Origin: Pseudomonas cichorii
Lineage (GTDB): Bacteria; Pseudomonadota; Gammaproteobacteria; Pseudomonadales; Pseudomonadaceae
DNA length: 64,000 nt
Assembly (NCBI RefSeq): GCF_003700275.1
Contig: NZ_RBRE01000089.1
Span: 19,582 to 83,581 of the forward strand
Direction: 5' to 3'
The translations under genes and the position numbers were made by a program. Under the pieces are notes generated by a model, which worked only from the letters and a program-made list of their open reading frames with translations, made no database searches and was not told the origin of the DNA. This document shows, piece after piece, positions 30,086 through 40,669 of this stretch (the first letter of the stretch is position 1; each line of letters begins with the position of its first letter).

Positions 30086-31939
30086 ATGCTCAAACGTCTT
30101 GCGTACCTGGCGCTGTTTGTCTGTGCCCCGTTATCCGCTGCCCCACACCTGAGCGCAGACCGTTTGCAGCAATTGGCCAATGAGCCCTTCTGGCTTTCGC
30201 TGGGCCATTACGAGCCCGCCAAGCTGGGTGGCTGGCGCAGTCATGTCGATGACCCCAGATTCTTTCTCTCTGCCGATGGCGCCCACGACCCGAAGGCAGA
30301 GCTGAGCGCAACCCTTGACGCCCTTTACAGACCGGTCGGCGACGAGCAGACACACGCCCAGTGCGTGTATCCGTCGCGCACCCGCTGGCTGCGCGACCAG
30401 TTGCAACTGACCGACCTGCCCGGCGTCGACTGCAAGGACTTCAAGGCCTGGTTCAAGGATGTCGCCCCGGACAGCACGGTGCTGATCTTCCCGGCAGCCT
30501 ACCTCAACAGTCCTTCTTCGATGTTCGGCCACACCTTGCTGCGCATCGACCCGGCCAGTGCCAAGACCAGCGGTACGACGCTGCTCAGCTACGCCATCAA
30601 TTTCGGTGCCTATATCGAAGGCATGGACAACAGCATTCTCTATGCCTGGAAAGGCCTGATGGGTGGCTATCCAGGCCTGTTTGCGCTGGTGCCCTATCAG
30701 GAAAAGCTCTCGGAATACCGCAGCCTGGAAAACCGCGACCTGTGGGAATACAAGCTGAACCTGACCACTGCCGAAACCGAACGCATGGTCGAGCATGTCT
30801 GGGAACTGAAGCAGATTCGTTTCAGCTATTTCTTTTTCGATGAAAATTGCTCTTACCGCCTGCTGGAGCTGTTGCAGGTGGCGCGACCGGGCCTGAAGCT
30901 GACCGGGCAATTCGGCCTTACCGCCATTCCGACCGATACCGTCAAGGCGATCAAGGCAGCCGGGCTGGTGGAAAAAATCGAATACCGCCCTTCTCGCGAG
31001 CGTGAATTGCTCAGCCGTGCCGAGCCACTGAGTCAGGACGAGCAGCAGTGGGTGCTGAAAGTCAGCGCCGACCAGACGCAGCTCAAGGACAGTCAGTATC
31101 AGGCGCTGCCCAAGGACCGCCGGGCCTTGATCCAGGATGCGGCCTATCGCCTCGAACGCTATCGCGCCAACGGGCTGGAGCGTGATGCCACCCGTTCACA
31201 ACGCAGCTTCGAGCTGTTGCAGGCCATCAACCAGAACCCGCCCCCGCAACTGGATATCCAGCGACCCGGTCTGCCGGAAGAAGGCCATGAGTCACGAACC
31301 TGGCAACTGGGCGCGGGCAGCCGTAATGACCGGGCCTTCGCCGAGTACGGCCTGCGTATGGCATATCACGACCTGAACGACAACGCCTACGGCTTCCCGC
31401 TGGGTGCGCAGATCGAGATTCTGCAGCTCAAGTTGCGCCAGTACGAAGGCAATGACTGGCAAGTCCAGCAACTGGATCTGGCCACCATCCGCTCGCTGAC
31501 GCCACGCACTGACTTGCTCAAGCCCTGGTCATGGCAAGTGACCGGTGGTCTGGAACGGGTACTGGGCAAGCACGGTGATGAAAACCTGGTCAGCCATGTG
31601 AATGGCGGCGGCGGTGGGACCTGGCAACTGGGCGATGATGTCCTGGGCTTTGCCTTGGGTACTGTGCGTATCGAGCACAACAATGACTTCGCCGAGTTCG
31701 TCTCTCCGGCAGCCGGGTTCAATACCGGAGTGCTGTGGCGCAACCCGCTGGGCAATCTGAGCCTGGAAGCAAAGGGCGATTACTTCATCAATGGCGAAGT
31801 GCGGCGCAGCATCAGCCTCAATCAGCAATGGGAACTGTCCCGCAACCTGGGCCTGCGCCTGAGCGCCCAGCGCGAATTCAGCCAGATGTCCACGCCACAG
31901 AATGAAGTGATGCTTGAGGTGAAGTGGTATCACTATTGA
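30086..31939 (+). CDS. DUF4105-family envelope protein
   Basis: About 617 residues with an N-terminal signal peptide (LAYLALFVCAPLSAA). The DUF4105 domain spans roughly residues 110-300, with His149 in SMFGHTLLRID and Cys255 in FDENCSYRLLELL. A C-terminal part from about residue 390 alternates short polar and hydrophobic strands and ends in WYHY, like an outer-membrane barrel. The ATG at 30086 is preferred to TTG at 30077. The function is unknown; the ordered His and Cys suggest a permuted papain-like hydrolase (inference). Confidence 0.84.
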   Translation: MLKRLAYLALFVCAPLSAAPHLSADRLQQLANEPFWLSLGHYEPAKLGGWRSHVDDPRFFLSADGAHDPKAELSATLDALYRPVGDEQTHAQCVYPSRTRWLRDQLQLTDLPGVDCKDFKAWFKDVAPDSTVLIFPAAYLNSPSSMFGHTLLRIDPASAKTSGTTLLSYAINFGAYIEGMDNSILYAWKGLMGGYPGLFALVPYQEKLSEYRSLENRDLWEYKLNLTTAETERMVEHVWELKQIRFSYFFFDENCSYRLLELLQVARPGLKLTGQFGLTAIPTDTVKAIKAAGLVEKIEYRPSRERELLSRAEPLSQDEQQWVLKVSADQTQLKDSQYQALPKDRRALIQDAAYRLERYRANGLERDATRSQRSFELLQAINQNPPPQLDIQRPGLPEEGHESRTWQLGAGSRNDRAFAEYGLRMAYHDLNDNAYGFPLGAQIEILQLKLRQYEGNDWQVQQLDLATIRSLTPRTDLLKPWSWQVTGGLERVLGKHGDENLVSHVNGGGGGTWQLGDDVLGFALGTVRIEHNNDFAEFVSPAAGFNTGVLWRNPLGNLSLEAKGDYFINGEVRRSISLNQQWELSRNLGLRLSAQREFSQMSTPQNEVMLEVKWYHY

Positions 31940-31946
31940 TGATGGC

Positions 31947-31994
31947 TTTTCGCGAATGAACTGGCTCCTGCACAGGCGAATTCATTCGCGAAAG
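31947..31994. repeat. REP-like inverted repeat (after the DUF4105 gene)
   Basis: TTTTCGCGAATGAACTGGCT and its inverted partner GCGAATTCATTCGCGAAAG, separated by CCTGCACAG. Confidence 0.75.
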
Positions 31995-32064
31995 ATGAAC
32001 ACATCTTTTACAAATAACTCACAAGCAGGCCACTACACTCAAGCTACAAGTAGAGGAATCCAAA

Positions 32065-32418
32065 ATGAACCTGCGCTGGGTGTTGTTGTGGCTGGTTGTC
32101 GTGCTGACAGGCTGTCAGTCCACCCATGACCAGTTGGTCGCCGAAGGTTATCCACCGGCATTCGCCGACGGCTTTCAGGATGGTTGTGGCAGCGGCAAGG
32201 AGGCGGCCGGGGCTTTTACCGGGCTGTTCAAGAAGGATGTGCCCCGCTACCTCAAGGACAAACTCTACGCCGAAGGCTGGAACGACGGGTTCCGTCAGTG
32301 CCAGGCGATGGCCGACAGGCGTGACCGGCTTGATCCCGGACAGGTCTGGAATGACCGCGACCGTGACTGGGAGCGGGAAAAGACCCGAAGTGCCGCCAAG
32401 GCCTATCGTCCAGATTAA
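32065..32418 (+). CDS. small lipoprotein of unknown function
   Basis: A 117-residue protein with a lipoprotein signal peptide, lipobox LTGC with Cys17 as the lipidated residue. The mature part is charged and aromatic, with two similar segments (FADGFQDGCGSGK and WNDGFRQC) that look like a short internal duplication. The ATG has GAGGAATCCAAA upstream. No family with known function is recognised. Confidence 0.78.
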   Translation: MNLRWVLLWLVVVLTGCQSTHDQLVAEGYPPAFADGFQDGCGSGKEAAGAFTGLFKKDVPRYLKDKLYAEGWNDGFRQCQAMADRRDRLDPGQVWNDRDRDWEREKTRSAAKAYRPD

Positions 32419-32490
32419 GGTCGCTTCGGGACATTCGACGAAACCAATCAGTTGCGATCATGGCCAAAGCTCCAAACAGGAGGACAAACC

Positions 32491-33003
32491 ATGAGTCGCG
32501 CTTTCGTCAATGAAGACAACGCCGCAGCCGAGGCCAGCCAGCCGGTCGAACGCCTGGTCAGTACCCAGCCTAACTACGTCACCGCCCACGGGCTCTTGCT
32601 GTTGCAACAGCATGTCAATGAATTGCAGGCACAACACAGTGCACAAACAGCTCAGGGCGACAACGCCGACAAGCAGCGCCTGGCCGATATCGAGCGGGAC
32701 CTGCGCTATTTCACGCAACGCCTGCAGAGTGCCCAGGTAGTCACGCCGGCCATTTCCACCGAACAGGTGCAGATCGGAAGCTGGGTGACGTTTGCGGATG
32801 AGCAAGACAACCGCCAGCGTGTGCAACTGGTCGGCGAGGATCAGGCCAATGCAGCGCAGGGGCTGATCAACTGGAGTTCGCCACTGGGGCGGGCATTGCT
32901 GGGGACGCAATTGGGAGATGAGGTGTTATGGAAACGCCCGGCGGGCGATCAGGTCATCGAGATCGTGTTGATCGAACCCGATGACGGCGTAGCCAGTCAG
33001 TAG
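32491..33003 (+). CDS. GreA/GreB-family-like protein
   Basis: A 170-residue protein with AGGAGGA before the ATG at 32491. The N-terminal half could form the two-helix hairpin of Gre factors (GLLLLQQHVNELQ to QRLADIERDLRYFTQRLQSA) and the C-terminal half fits the FKBP-like Gre domain (VQIGSWVTFADEQ, SSPLGRALLGTQLGDEVLWK). Real Gre factors bind the RNA polymerase secondary channel. The tip of the hairpin here lacks the obvious acidic pair, so cleavage activity is doubtful. Confidence 0.75.
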   Translation: MSRAFVNEDNAAAEASQPVERLVSTQPNYVTAHGLLLLQQHVNELQAQHSAQTAQGDNADKQRLADIERDLRYFTQRLQSAQVVTPAISTEQVQIGSWVTFADEQDNRQRVQLVGEDQANAAQGLINWSSPLGRALLGTQLGDEVLWKRPAGDQVIEIVLIEPDDGVASQ

Positions 33004-33044
33004 TCTTCGCGGGCAAACGGCGAACCGCCTGCCCGCGAATCCGG

Positions 33045-34709
33045 TCAGGCCAGCTTCTTGTGCCGTACCCGATGCGGCTGGGCAGCAGCATCGCCCAGGC
33101 GTTTCTTGCGATCGGCTTCGTACTCGGTGTAGTTGCCTTCAAAGAAGACCGCTTGCGAGTCGTCTTCGTAAGCCAGGATGTGGGTCGCCACGCGGTCCAG
33201 GAACCACCGATCGTGAGAGATCACAATGGCAGCGCCAGGGAAGTCCAGCAGGGCTTCTTCCAGCGAACGCAGGGTTTCCACGTCCAGGTCGTTGGACGGT
33301 TCGTCGAGCAGCAGGACGTTGCCGCCCTCTTTCAGGGTCAACGCCAGGTGCAGACGACCGCGCTCACCACCGGAGAGGTCCTTGACGAACTTCTGTTGAT
33401 CGCCGCCCTTGAAGTTGAAACGGCCCACGTAAGTGCGCGACGGGATCTCGTAGTTGCCGATGCGGATCTGGTCCGAACCATCGGAAATCTGCTGGAACAC
33501 GGTCTTGCTGCCGTCCAGGTCGTCACGACTCTGATCGACACAGGCCAGTTGCACGGTTTCACCGATTTCGATGCTGCCCGAATCCGGTGCTTCCTTGCCC
33601 ATCAGCATGCGGAACAGTGTCGATTTACCAGCACCGTTACCACCGATCACGCCGACAATCGCGCCTTTAGGCATGGCAAACGACAGGTTGTCGATCAACA
33701 CGCGATCGCCATAACCCTTGCTGACGTTCTTGAACTCGATGACCTTGTCACCCAGGCGCGGACCGGCCGGGATGTAGATCTCGTTGGTTTCGCTGCGCTT
33801 CTGGAATTCCTGCGATTGCATTTCTTCAAAGCGTTGCAGACGGGCCTTGGACTTGGACTGACGCGCCTTGGCACCTTTGCGAACCCATTCCAGCTCGTCT
33901 TTCATGGCCTTTTCATGGGCCGACTGCTGCTTGGATTCCTGGGCCAGACGATCGGACTTGGCTTCCAGCCAGCCCGAATAGTTGCCCTCGTATGGAATGC
34001 CCGCGCCGCGGTCGAGTTCCAGAATCCAGCCAGCGACGTTATCCAGGAAGTAACGGTCGTGCGTGATCGCAACCACAGTACCCGGGAAATCGTGCAGGAA
34101 GTGCTCCAGCCAGGCGACAGAATCGGCATCCAGGTGGTTGGTCGGTTCGTCGAGCAGCAGCATGTCCGGAGCGGACAGCAGCAGACGGCACAGGGCAACA
34201 CGACGCTTTTCACCACCGGACAACACGGAAACCTTGGCATCCCAGGCGGGCAGGCGCAGCGCATCGGCGGCGACTTCCAGTTGGCGCTCCAGGTTATGGC
34301 CATCGCCAGCCTGCAGGATCGCCTCAAGCTTGGCCTGTTCGGCAGCCAGCTTGTCGAAGTCGGCATCCGGCTCGGCGTATTCGGCGTAGACCTGATCCAG
34401 ACGGGCCTGAGCGTCCTTGATGACGCTGACCGCTTCCTCGACCACTTCACGGACGGTCTTGTTCGGGTCAAGTTGTGGCTCTTGCGGCAGATAACCCACA
34501 TTCAACTCGGGCATCGGGCGTGCTTCGCCGTCGAACTCGGTATCGACACCGGCCATGATTTTCAACAGCGTGGACTTGCCCGAGCCGTTGAGACCCAGAA
34601 CACCGATCTTGGCGCCCGGGAAGAAGGAAAGGGAAATGTTCTTCAGAATCTCACGCTTCGGCGGCACAACTTTGCTCAGCCGATGCATGGTAAAGACGTA
34701 TTGAGCCAT
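33045..34709 (-). CDS. ettA: EttA, ABC-F translational throttle
   Basis: A 554-residue soluble ABC-F protein with two ATPase domains. Walker A motifs are GLNGSGKST and GGNGAGKST; signature motifs are LSGGEKRR and LSGGERGR. The arm and linker between the domains are rich in Lys and Arg. EttA binds the ribosomal E site and gates the first elongation step according to the ATP/ADP ratio (known for E. coli). Convergent with the Gre-like gene. Confidence 0.95.
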   Translation of the reverse strand: MAQYVFTMHRLSKVVPPKREILKNISLSFFPGAKIGVLGLNGSGKSTLLKIMAGVDTEFDGEARPMPELNVGYLPQEPQLDPNKTVREVVEEAVSVIKDAQARLDQVYAEYAEPDADFDKLAAEQAKLEAILQAGDGHNLERQLEVAADALRLPAWDAKVSVLSGGEKRRVALCRLLLSAPDMLLLDEPTNHLDADSVAWLEHFLHDFPGTVVAITHDRYFLDNVAGWILELDRGAGIPYEGNYSGWLEAKSDRLAQESKQQSAHEKAMKDELEWVRKGAKARQSKSKARLQRFEEMQSQEFQKRSETNEIYIPAGPRLGDKVIEFKNVSKGYGDRVLIDNLSFAMPKGAIVGVIGGNGAGKSTLFRMLMGKEAPDSGSIEIGETVQLACVDQSRDDLDGSKTVFQQISDGSDQIRIGNYEIPSRTYVGRFNFKGGDQQKFVKDLSGGERGRLHLALTLKEGGNVLLLDEPSNDLDVETLRSLEEALLDFPGAAIVISHDRWFLDRVATHILAYEDDSQAVFFEGNYTEYEADRKKRLGDAAAQPHRVRHKKLA

Positions 34710-35065
34710 GGAATGAAAACCTAGCGTCTGTGAGGGTGACTGATAAAGCGCGAGCTTTTATTTGTCTATGCTACTTGCCGCCGTGCCATTCAATGCCTTG
34801 AATGAAACAGACAGAGAACGGACTTTTGCATCAGGGCAAATATAAAGCTGGGTCGATGTTTGCAAACAGTGGGTTCACTCTTGCAGGAGTCGGGTTACAA
34901 CGCGCATCGGGCAAAGCTACCCGAATGCGGCCTGTAGGGCAAACGATCCGGGCCCACAGGGCTGGCACTTAGCTACAAGTAAAGGCATGCTAGCCGCCCT
35001 TTGGGCGTCGGGCTTATATTGCATAATGCACTCGCTGCTTCAGTCCAGTAGTCAGGAACAACGAT
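34710..35065. other. 356-base divergent intergenic region ettA/morA
   Basis: It must hold the promoters of ettA (minus) and morA (plus). TTGGGC at 35001-35006 and CATAAT at 35022-35027 form a weak candidate for morA (15-base spacing). A small hairpin (CGGGCAAAGCTACCCG) lies near 34908-34923. No gene is seen. Confidence 0.4.
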
Positions 35066-38000
35066 TTGCCAACGCCAACGCCCTCAACGCCACTGGAAAC
35101 AGCCAAGAGCACAACCGTCGTGCCTTTGCGTAGTTCCTTGAAAGGTCTACTGGCAGCGCTGGTGCTACTGATGCTTGCCCTGTTGCTGTGGCAACTGCTT
35201 GAACAGTTTCATCAGACCCAGGAACGTCAGCGGCAACGCAGTCTCGACTACAGCAACCAGCTCGCCGATCGCCTGAGCCTGAACATGGCGCTGAGCGCGC
35301 AGATCACCATGAACCTGCTCGACGAGGGCACCACGCCGGGCCACGAAGCGCCGAACCAGAAATCGACACTGCAAAGGCTGCGCGAAACCATACCGTCCCT
35401 GCGCAGCATCGTCTCGCTGGGGCCTGAAGGTGATGTGACCCGAGACAGTGCCGAAACCACCCTTGACGCCGCATTGCTCAAGAGCGGGCTGGAGCAGGCA
35501 TCGAATCGACCTTATTACTACACCAACTCCGAAGACGGCTCACAGATCTACATGTTCGTGCGTCAGGCCGAAGGCCACGGCGGCGCTTACTGGGTCGTAC
35601 GCATGGCGCCCGATGCACTCAAGGCCCTGATACAACAGCCCAGCCAGGACTTTCAGCATCTCTGGCGTCTTGAAAACCGGATTACCCAACGAGTCATCCT
35701 GCGCGATGTCTCGATGTCAAACGATACGGGGCATGCCGAAAACGTGCTGCTGCAACCCCTGAACAACAGCGACTGGCAATTGCACGGCCTGTTCGATGCC
35801 CACAAGGCACGCCAGGAGCTGCTTGCACCGCTGATTCTCAAATGCATGATCGGCCTGTTGTTTTCGCTCCTGCCACTGGCGGCGATTCTCAGTCTGCGCC
35901 GTCGTCAGCGCCAGTTACTGGAAAGCCGCCGTCGTTACCAGAACATTTTTGAAGGTGCGGGCGTCGCCATCTGTGTACTGGACATGTCCGGCCTGCCCGA
36001 ACAGCTTGAAGCTTTCCAGATCCGCTCCCCGGAAGACTTCGACCACTTTATCGAGACCCAGCCTGGGCTCCTGAAACGGCTGTTGCAGCAATTGCGCATC
36101 ACCGAGGTCAATCAGGTTGCCCTGAGCCTGCTGAATATCAAATGCGGCGATCAGGCCTGGCAGCAACTGATTGAAGGCGAGTCACGCAAGCGCCCCGGCA
36201 TCGGCATACAGGTGGTTCATGCGGTCCTGAACCGGCAGCAACGCCTCGAACTGGAAATTCGCCTTACCCAGGAGTCCGGCCAGGACCAGCATCTATGGCT
36301 GGTATTGCGCCTGCCTGAAACCCAGTCCGATTACGAAGCGGTCATTCTCAGCATCGGCGATATCACCAGCCGCAAGCAGATCGAGCTGTCATTGCAGGAG
36401 CGCGAGCGCTTCTGGTCGGACGTGGTGCGCACCGTGCCGGACCACCTGTACGTCCAGGACGTACTCAGCCAGCGCATGATCTACAGCAACCACCATCTGG
36501 GGCAGACGCTGGGTTACAGCAAGAGCGAACTGCACGCCATGGGTGAGTTCTTCTGGGAAATCCTGCTGCACCCGGAAGATGCGCAAAGCTATCAGGACAT
36601 GCGCTTGCGCCAGCGTCATCACGGCCATAACGAATTGCTGCAATGCGCGCTGCGCTTTCGTGACAAGAACAACACCTGGCGCTGCTTCGACATTCGCGAA
36701 CAGGCGCTGACGCGGGACAAGGACGATCTGGTGACGCGCATCATCGGTGTTGCCAAGGACATTACCCGGCAGGTCGAGTCCAGCCAATCCCTGCGCGACA
36801 GTGAGCAGCGTTACCGGATGCTCGCCGAAAGCATCAGCGATGTGATCTTTTCCACCGACAGGCTGCTTGAAGTCAACTATGTCAGCCCTTCGGTGCACAG
36901 CGTACTGGGCTACGGCGCTGACTGGATTATCCAGAATGGCTGGAGCTCGACCGTTGCCAACCCGCAACAACTTTCCGGCTTCTATAACCTGATAGCACGC
37001 ATCAAGAAAGTGCTCGACAAGCCGCTGGAGCTGGCCAAGCTGCGCAACGCTGTGCCAACCCAGTTGTACCTGTTCGATTGCCTGCGCGCCGATGGCCGCA
37101 AGATCCCGGTTGAACTGCGGCTGGTGCTGGTCTGGGATGAGCACGGCACATTCGAGGGCATCCTGGGTGTCGGTCGCGATATCAGCACCCAGCGCCGGGC
37201 CGAAAAAGACCTGCGCATGGCCGCCACGGTTTTCGAGCATTCGACGTCCGCCATCCTGATTACAGACCCGGCGGGTTATATCGTCCAGGCCAACGACGCC
37301 TTCACCCGGGTCAGCGGTTATGACGTCTCGCAAGTGCTCGACCAGTTGCCCAACATGCTCACCGTGGACCGGGAGCAGGAAGCCCATCTGCGCTACATCC
37401 TCAAGCAACTGAATCAGCGCGGAACCTGGGAAGGCGAAGTCTGGCTCAAGCGACGCAATGGCGAACATTATCCGGCCTGGGTCGGCATCACCGCGGTGGT
37501 GGACGATGAAGGCGACCTGGCCAGCTATGTGTGCTTCTTCAGCGATATCAGCGAGCGCAAGGCCAGCGAGCAACGCATCCACCGTCTGGCCTATTACGAC
37601 GCCCTGACCCACCTGCCCAACCGCACGCTGTTCCAGGACCGTCTGCATTCGGCCCTGCAACAGGCCGAAAGGCAGCAGGCCTGGGTGGTCCTGATGTTCC
37701 TCGACCTGGATCGCTTCAAGCCGATCAACGACTCACTGGGCCATGCCGCTGGCGATCGCATGCTCAAGGAAATGGCCACCCGCCTGCTGGCCTGCGTGGC
37801 CGACGATGACACTGTCGCGCGCATGGGCGGCGACGAGTTCACCCTGTTGCTGCAACCGGGCGCCACCCGCGAGCTGGCCCTGAACCGCGCCATCCATGTG
37901 GCCGAGCAGATTCTCAACAGCCTGATAACGCCGTTCGTGCTGGAAGGTCGCGAGTTCTTCGTCACCGCCAGTATCGGCATCGCCCTGAGCCCGCAGGACG

Positions 38001-38899
38001 GCAACGAACTCAGCCAGTTGATGAAGAACGCCGACACCGCCATGTATCACGCCAAGGAGCGTGGCAAGAACAACTTCCAGTTCTACCAGACCGACATGAA
38101 CGCCACGGCCCTGGAACGTCTGGAACTGGAAAGCGACCTGCGCCATGCCCTGGAGCAGCAGGAGTTCACGATTTACTACCAGCCGCAATTCAGCGGCGAC
38201 GGCAAACGCCTGACCGGTGCCGAAGCGCTGCTGCGCTGGCGTCACCCACGTCGCGGGCTGGTGCCCCCCAGCGACTTCATCCCGGTGCTGGAAGAGCTTG
38301 GCCTTGTCGTGGAAGTCGGGGACTGGGTACTGGCAGAAGCCTGCCGTCAGCTCAAGAGCTGGCATCAGGCCAAAGTGCGGGTTCCCAAGGTTTCGGTGAA
38401 CATTTCTGCGCGGCAGTTCTCGGATGGCCAACTGGGCAAGCGGATTGCGCAAATGCTCGGTGAAACCGGCCTGCCACCGGCTTGTCTGGAGCTGGAACTG
38501 ACAGAAAGCATCCTGATGCGCGAAGTCAATGAAGCCATGCAGATGCTCGACGGTCTCAAGAACCTTGGCCTGAGTATCGCAGTCGATGACTTTGGCACCG
38601 GCTACTCGTCGCTGAACTATCTCAAGCAGTTCCCCATCGACGTCCTGAAGATCGACCGCACCTTTGTCGACGGCCTGCCATCGGGCGAACAGGATGCACA
38701 GATCGCCCGCGCCATCATCGCCATGGCCCACAGCCTGAACCTCGCGGTAATCGCCGAAGGCGTCGAAACCCACGAACAGCTCGAATTCCTGCGCGAACAT
38801 GGCTGCGACGAAGTCCAGGGCTACCTCTTCGGCCGCCCGATGTCGGCTTCGCAGTTTGAAGCGCAGTTCAGTAATGATGCGCTGTTCATGTTCGACTAG
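35066..38899 (+). CDS. morA: MorA, PAS-GGDEF-EAL c-di-GMP enzyme and motility regulator
   Basis: A 1277-residue membrane protein. A transmembrane helix (about residues 27-45), a periplasmic region, a second helix (about 255-272), several PAS/PAC modules (about 290-790), then GGDEF and EAL domains. The active signatures are intact: GGDEF at 921-925 and EAL at 1053-1055, so both diguanylate cyclase and phosphodiesterase activity are possible. It is named MorA because the homologue PA4601 also precedes glyA. MorA affects flagellar timing and biofilm in pseudomonads. The start is TTG with AGGAA eight bases upstream. Confidence 0.85.
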   Translation: MPTPTPSTPLETAKSTTVVPLRSSLKGLLAALVLLMLALLLWQLLEQFHQTQERQRQRSLDYSNQLADRLSLNMALSAQITMNLLDEGTTPGHEAPNQKSTLQRLRETIPSLRSIVSLGPEGDVTRDSAETTLDAALLKSGLEQASNRPYYYTNSEDGSQIYMFVRQAEGHGGAYWVVRMAPDALKALIQQPSQDFQHLWRLENRITQRVILRDVSMSNDTGHAENVLLQPLNNSDWQLHGLFDAHKARQELLAPLILKCMIGLLFSLLPLAAILSLRRRQRQLLESRRRYQNIFEGAGVAICVLDMSGLPEQLEAFQIRSPEDFDHFIETQPGLLKRLLQQLRITEVNQVALSLLNIKCGDQAWQQLIEGESRKRPGIGIQVVHAVLNRQQRLELEIRLTQESGQDQHLWLVLRLPETQSDYEAVILSIGDITSRKQIELSLQERERFWSDVVRTVPDHLYVQDVLSQRMIYSNHHLGQTLGYSKSELHAMGEFFWEILLHPEDAQSYQDMRLRQRHHGHNELLQCALRFRDKNNTWRCFDIREQALTRDKDDLVTRIIGVAKDITRQVESSQSLRDSEQRYRMLAESISDVIFSTDRLLEVNYVSPSVHSVLGYGADWIIQNGWSSTVANPQQLSGFYNLIARIKKVLDKPLELAKLRNAVPTQLYLFDCLRADGRKIPVELRLVLVWDEHGTFEGILGVGRDISTQRRAEKDLRMAATVFEHSTSAILITDPAGYIVQANDAFTRVSGYDVSQVLDQLPNMLTVDREQEAHLRYILKQLNQRGTWEGEVWLKRRNGEHYPAWVGITAVVDDEGDLASYVCFFSDISERKASEQRIHRLAYYDALTHLPNRTLFQDRLHSALQQAERQQAWVVLMFLDLDRFKPINDSLGHAAGDRMLKEMATRLLACVADDDTVARMGGDEFTLLLQPGATRELALNRAIHVAEQILNSLITPFVLEGREFFVTASIGIALSPQDGNELSQLMKNADTAMYHAKERGKNNFQFYQTDMNATALERLELESDLRHALEQQEFTIYYQPQFSGDGKRLTGAEALLRWRHPRRGLVPPSDFIPVLEELGLVVEVGDWVLAEACRQLKSWHQAKVRVPKVSVNISARQFSDGQLGKRIAQMLGETGLPPACLELELTESILMREVNEAMQMLDGLKNLGLSIAVDDFGTGYSSLNYLKQFPIDVLKIDRTFVDGLPSGEQDAQIARAIIAMAHSLNLAVIAEGVETHEQLEFLREHGCDEVQGYLFGRPMSASQFEAQFSNDALFMFD

Positions 38900-38916
38900 G
38901 TCGAATATGAACAGCA

Positions 38917-39006
38917 GCGACAAGCTGCAAGTTGCAAGCTTCAAGAAAAGCGAGCGCAGATTGCCTTTTCTGGACGCTGCGGCCTGCTCTTGCCTGCAAC
39001 TTGTCG
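38917..39006. repeat. inverted repeat upstream of glyA
   Basis: GCGACAAGCTGCAAGTTGCAAG (38917 onward) pairs imperfectly with CTTGCCTGCAACTTGTCG (38989-39006). The first arm contains near-direct repeats of GCAAGTTGCAAGCTT. It is not related to the REP-like family of this window. Confidence 0.5.
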
Positions 39007-39115
39007 TTTCCCTCCTGCATCTCGTTCATCCGACAAATGAACCCCTTTCATATGCCAGATAAAACCCGATGGGGTAGAATGCCCCCCTTTTCCGCTCCAA
39101 CCCTCGAGGACTGCC

Positions 39116-40369
<1,254 letters not shown>

Positions 40370-40390
40370 GACAGCCTCGTTTGCGCACTA

Positions 40391-40428
40391 AAAAAGCCCC
40401 GGCTCATTAAATAGAGCCGGGGCTTTTT
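40391..40428. terminator. strong rho-independent terminator after glyA
   Basis: A 15-base stem AAAAAGCCCCGGCTC/GAGCCGGGGCTTTTT with loop ATTAAATA. It marks the left limit of the AT-rich two-gene unit that follows. Confidence 0.93.
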
Positions 40429-40669
40429 GCTGCACGCGAAAAAAGTTTTCCTGACTTTCAGAGAGCAGGCAATGCGCCTGGATAAAGCAACAGGAGCTTT
40501 CGTACGGAAAAAGCACGGCAACACTGCGCAGACGCAGAATCCCCCTACATACATTCATACTTCACATTGTAAAACTAGCCATGCAGCTCACGGAAGAATT
40601 GCTTTAGAACCATGCATTTCATCTTCTGACGAGCCGAGCCCAATACTATCGACTCTCATGGCTGAATAA
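40429..40669 (+). promoter_or_regulatory. 241-base leader region of the AT-rich unit
   Basis: Lies between the glyA terminator and the alpha-oxoamine synthase gene. An 80-codon open frame crosses it, but it starts in the terminator loop side and looks unlike a protein. It ends in TAA directly abutting the synthase ATG. No strong Shine-Dalgarno is visible before that ATG. Confidence 0.35.

Noticed and set aside
34861-34990. Small RNA gene between ettA and morA
   Set aside because: Only a short hairpin is visible, with no clear promoter-terminator pair.
40427-40669. 80-codon open frame before the alpha-oxoamine synthase gene
   Set aside because: Starts inside the glyA terminator and shows no protein-like pattern; kept only as a possible coupling frame in the findings.
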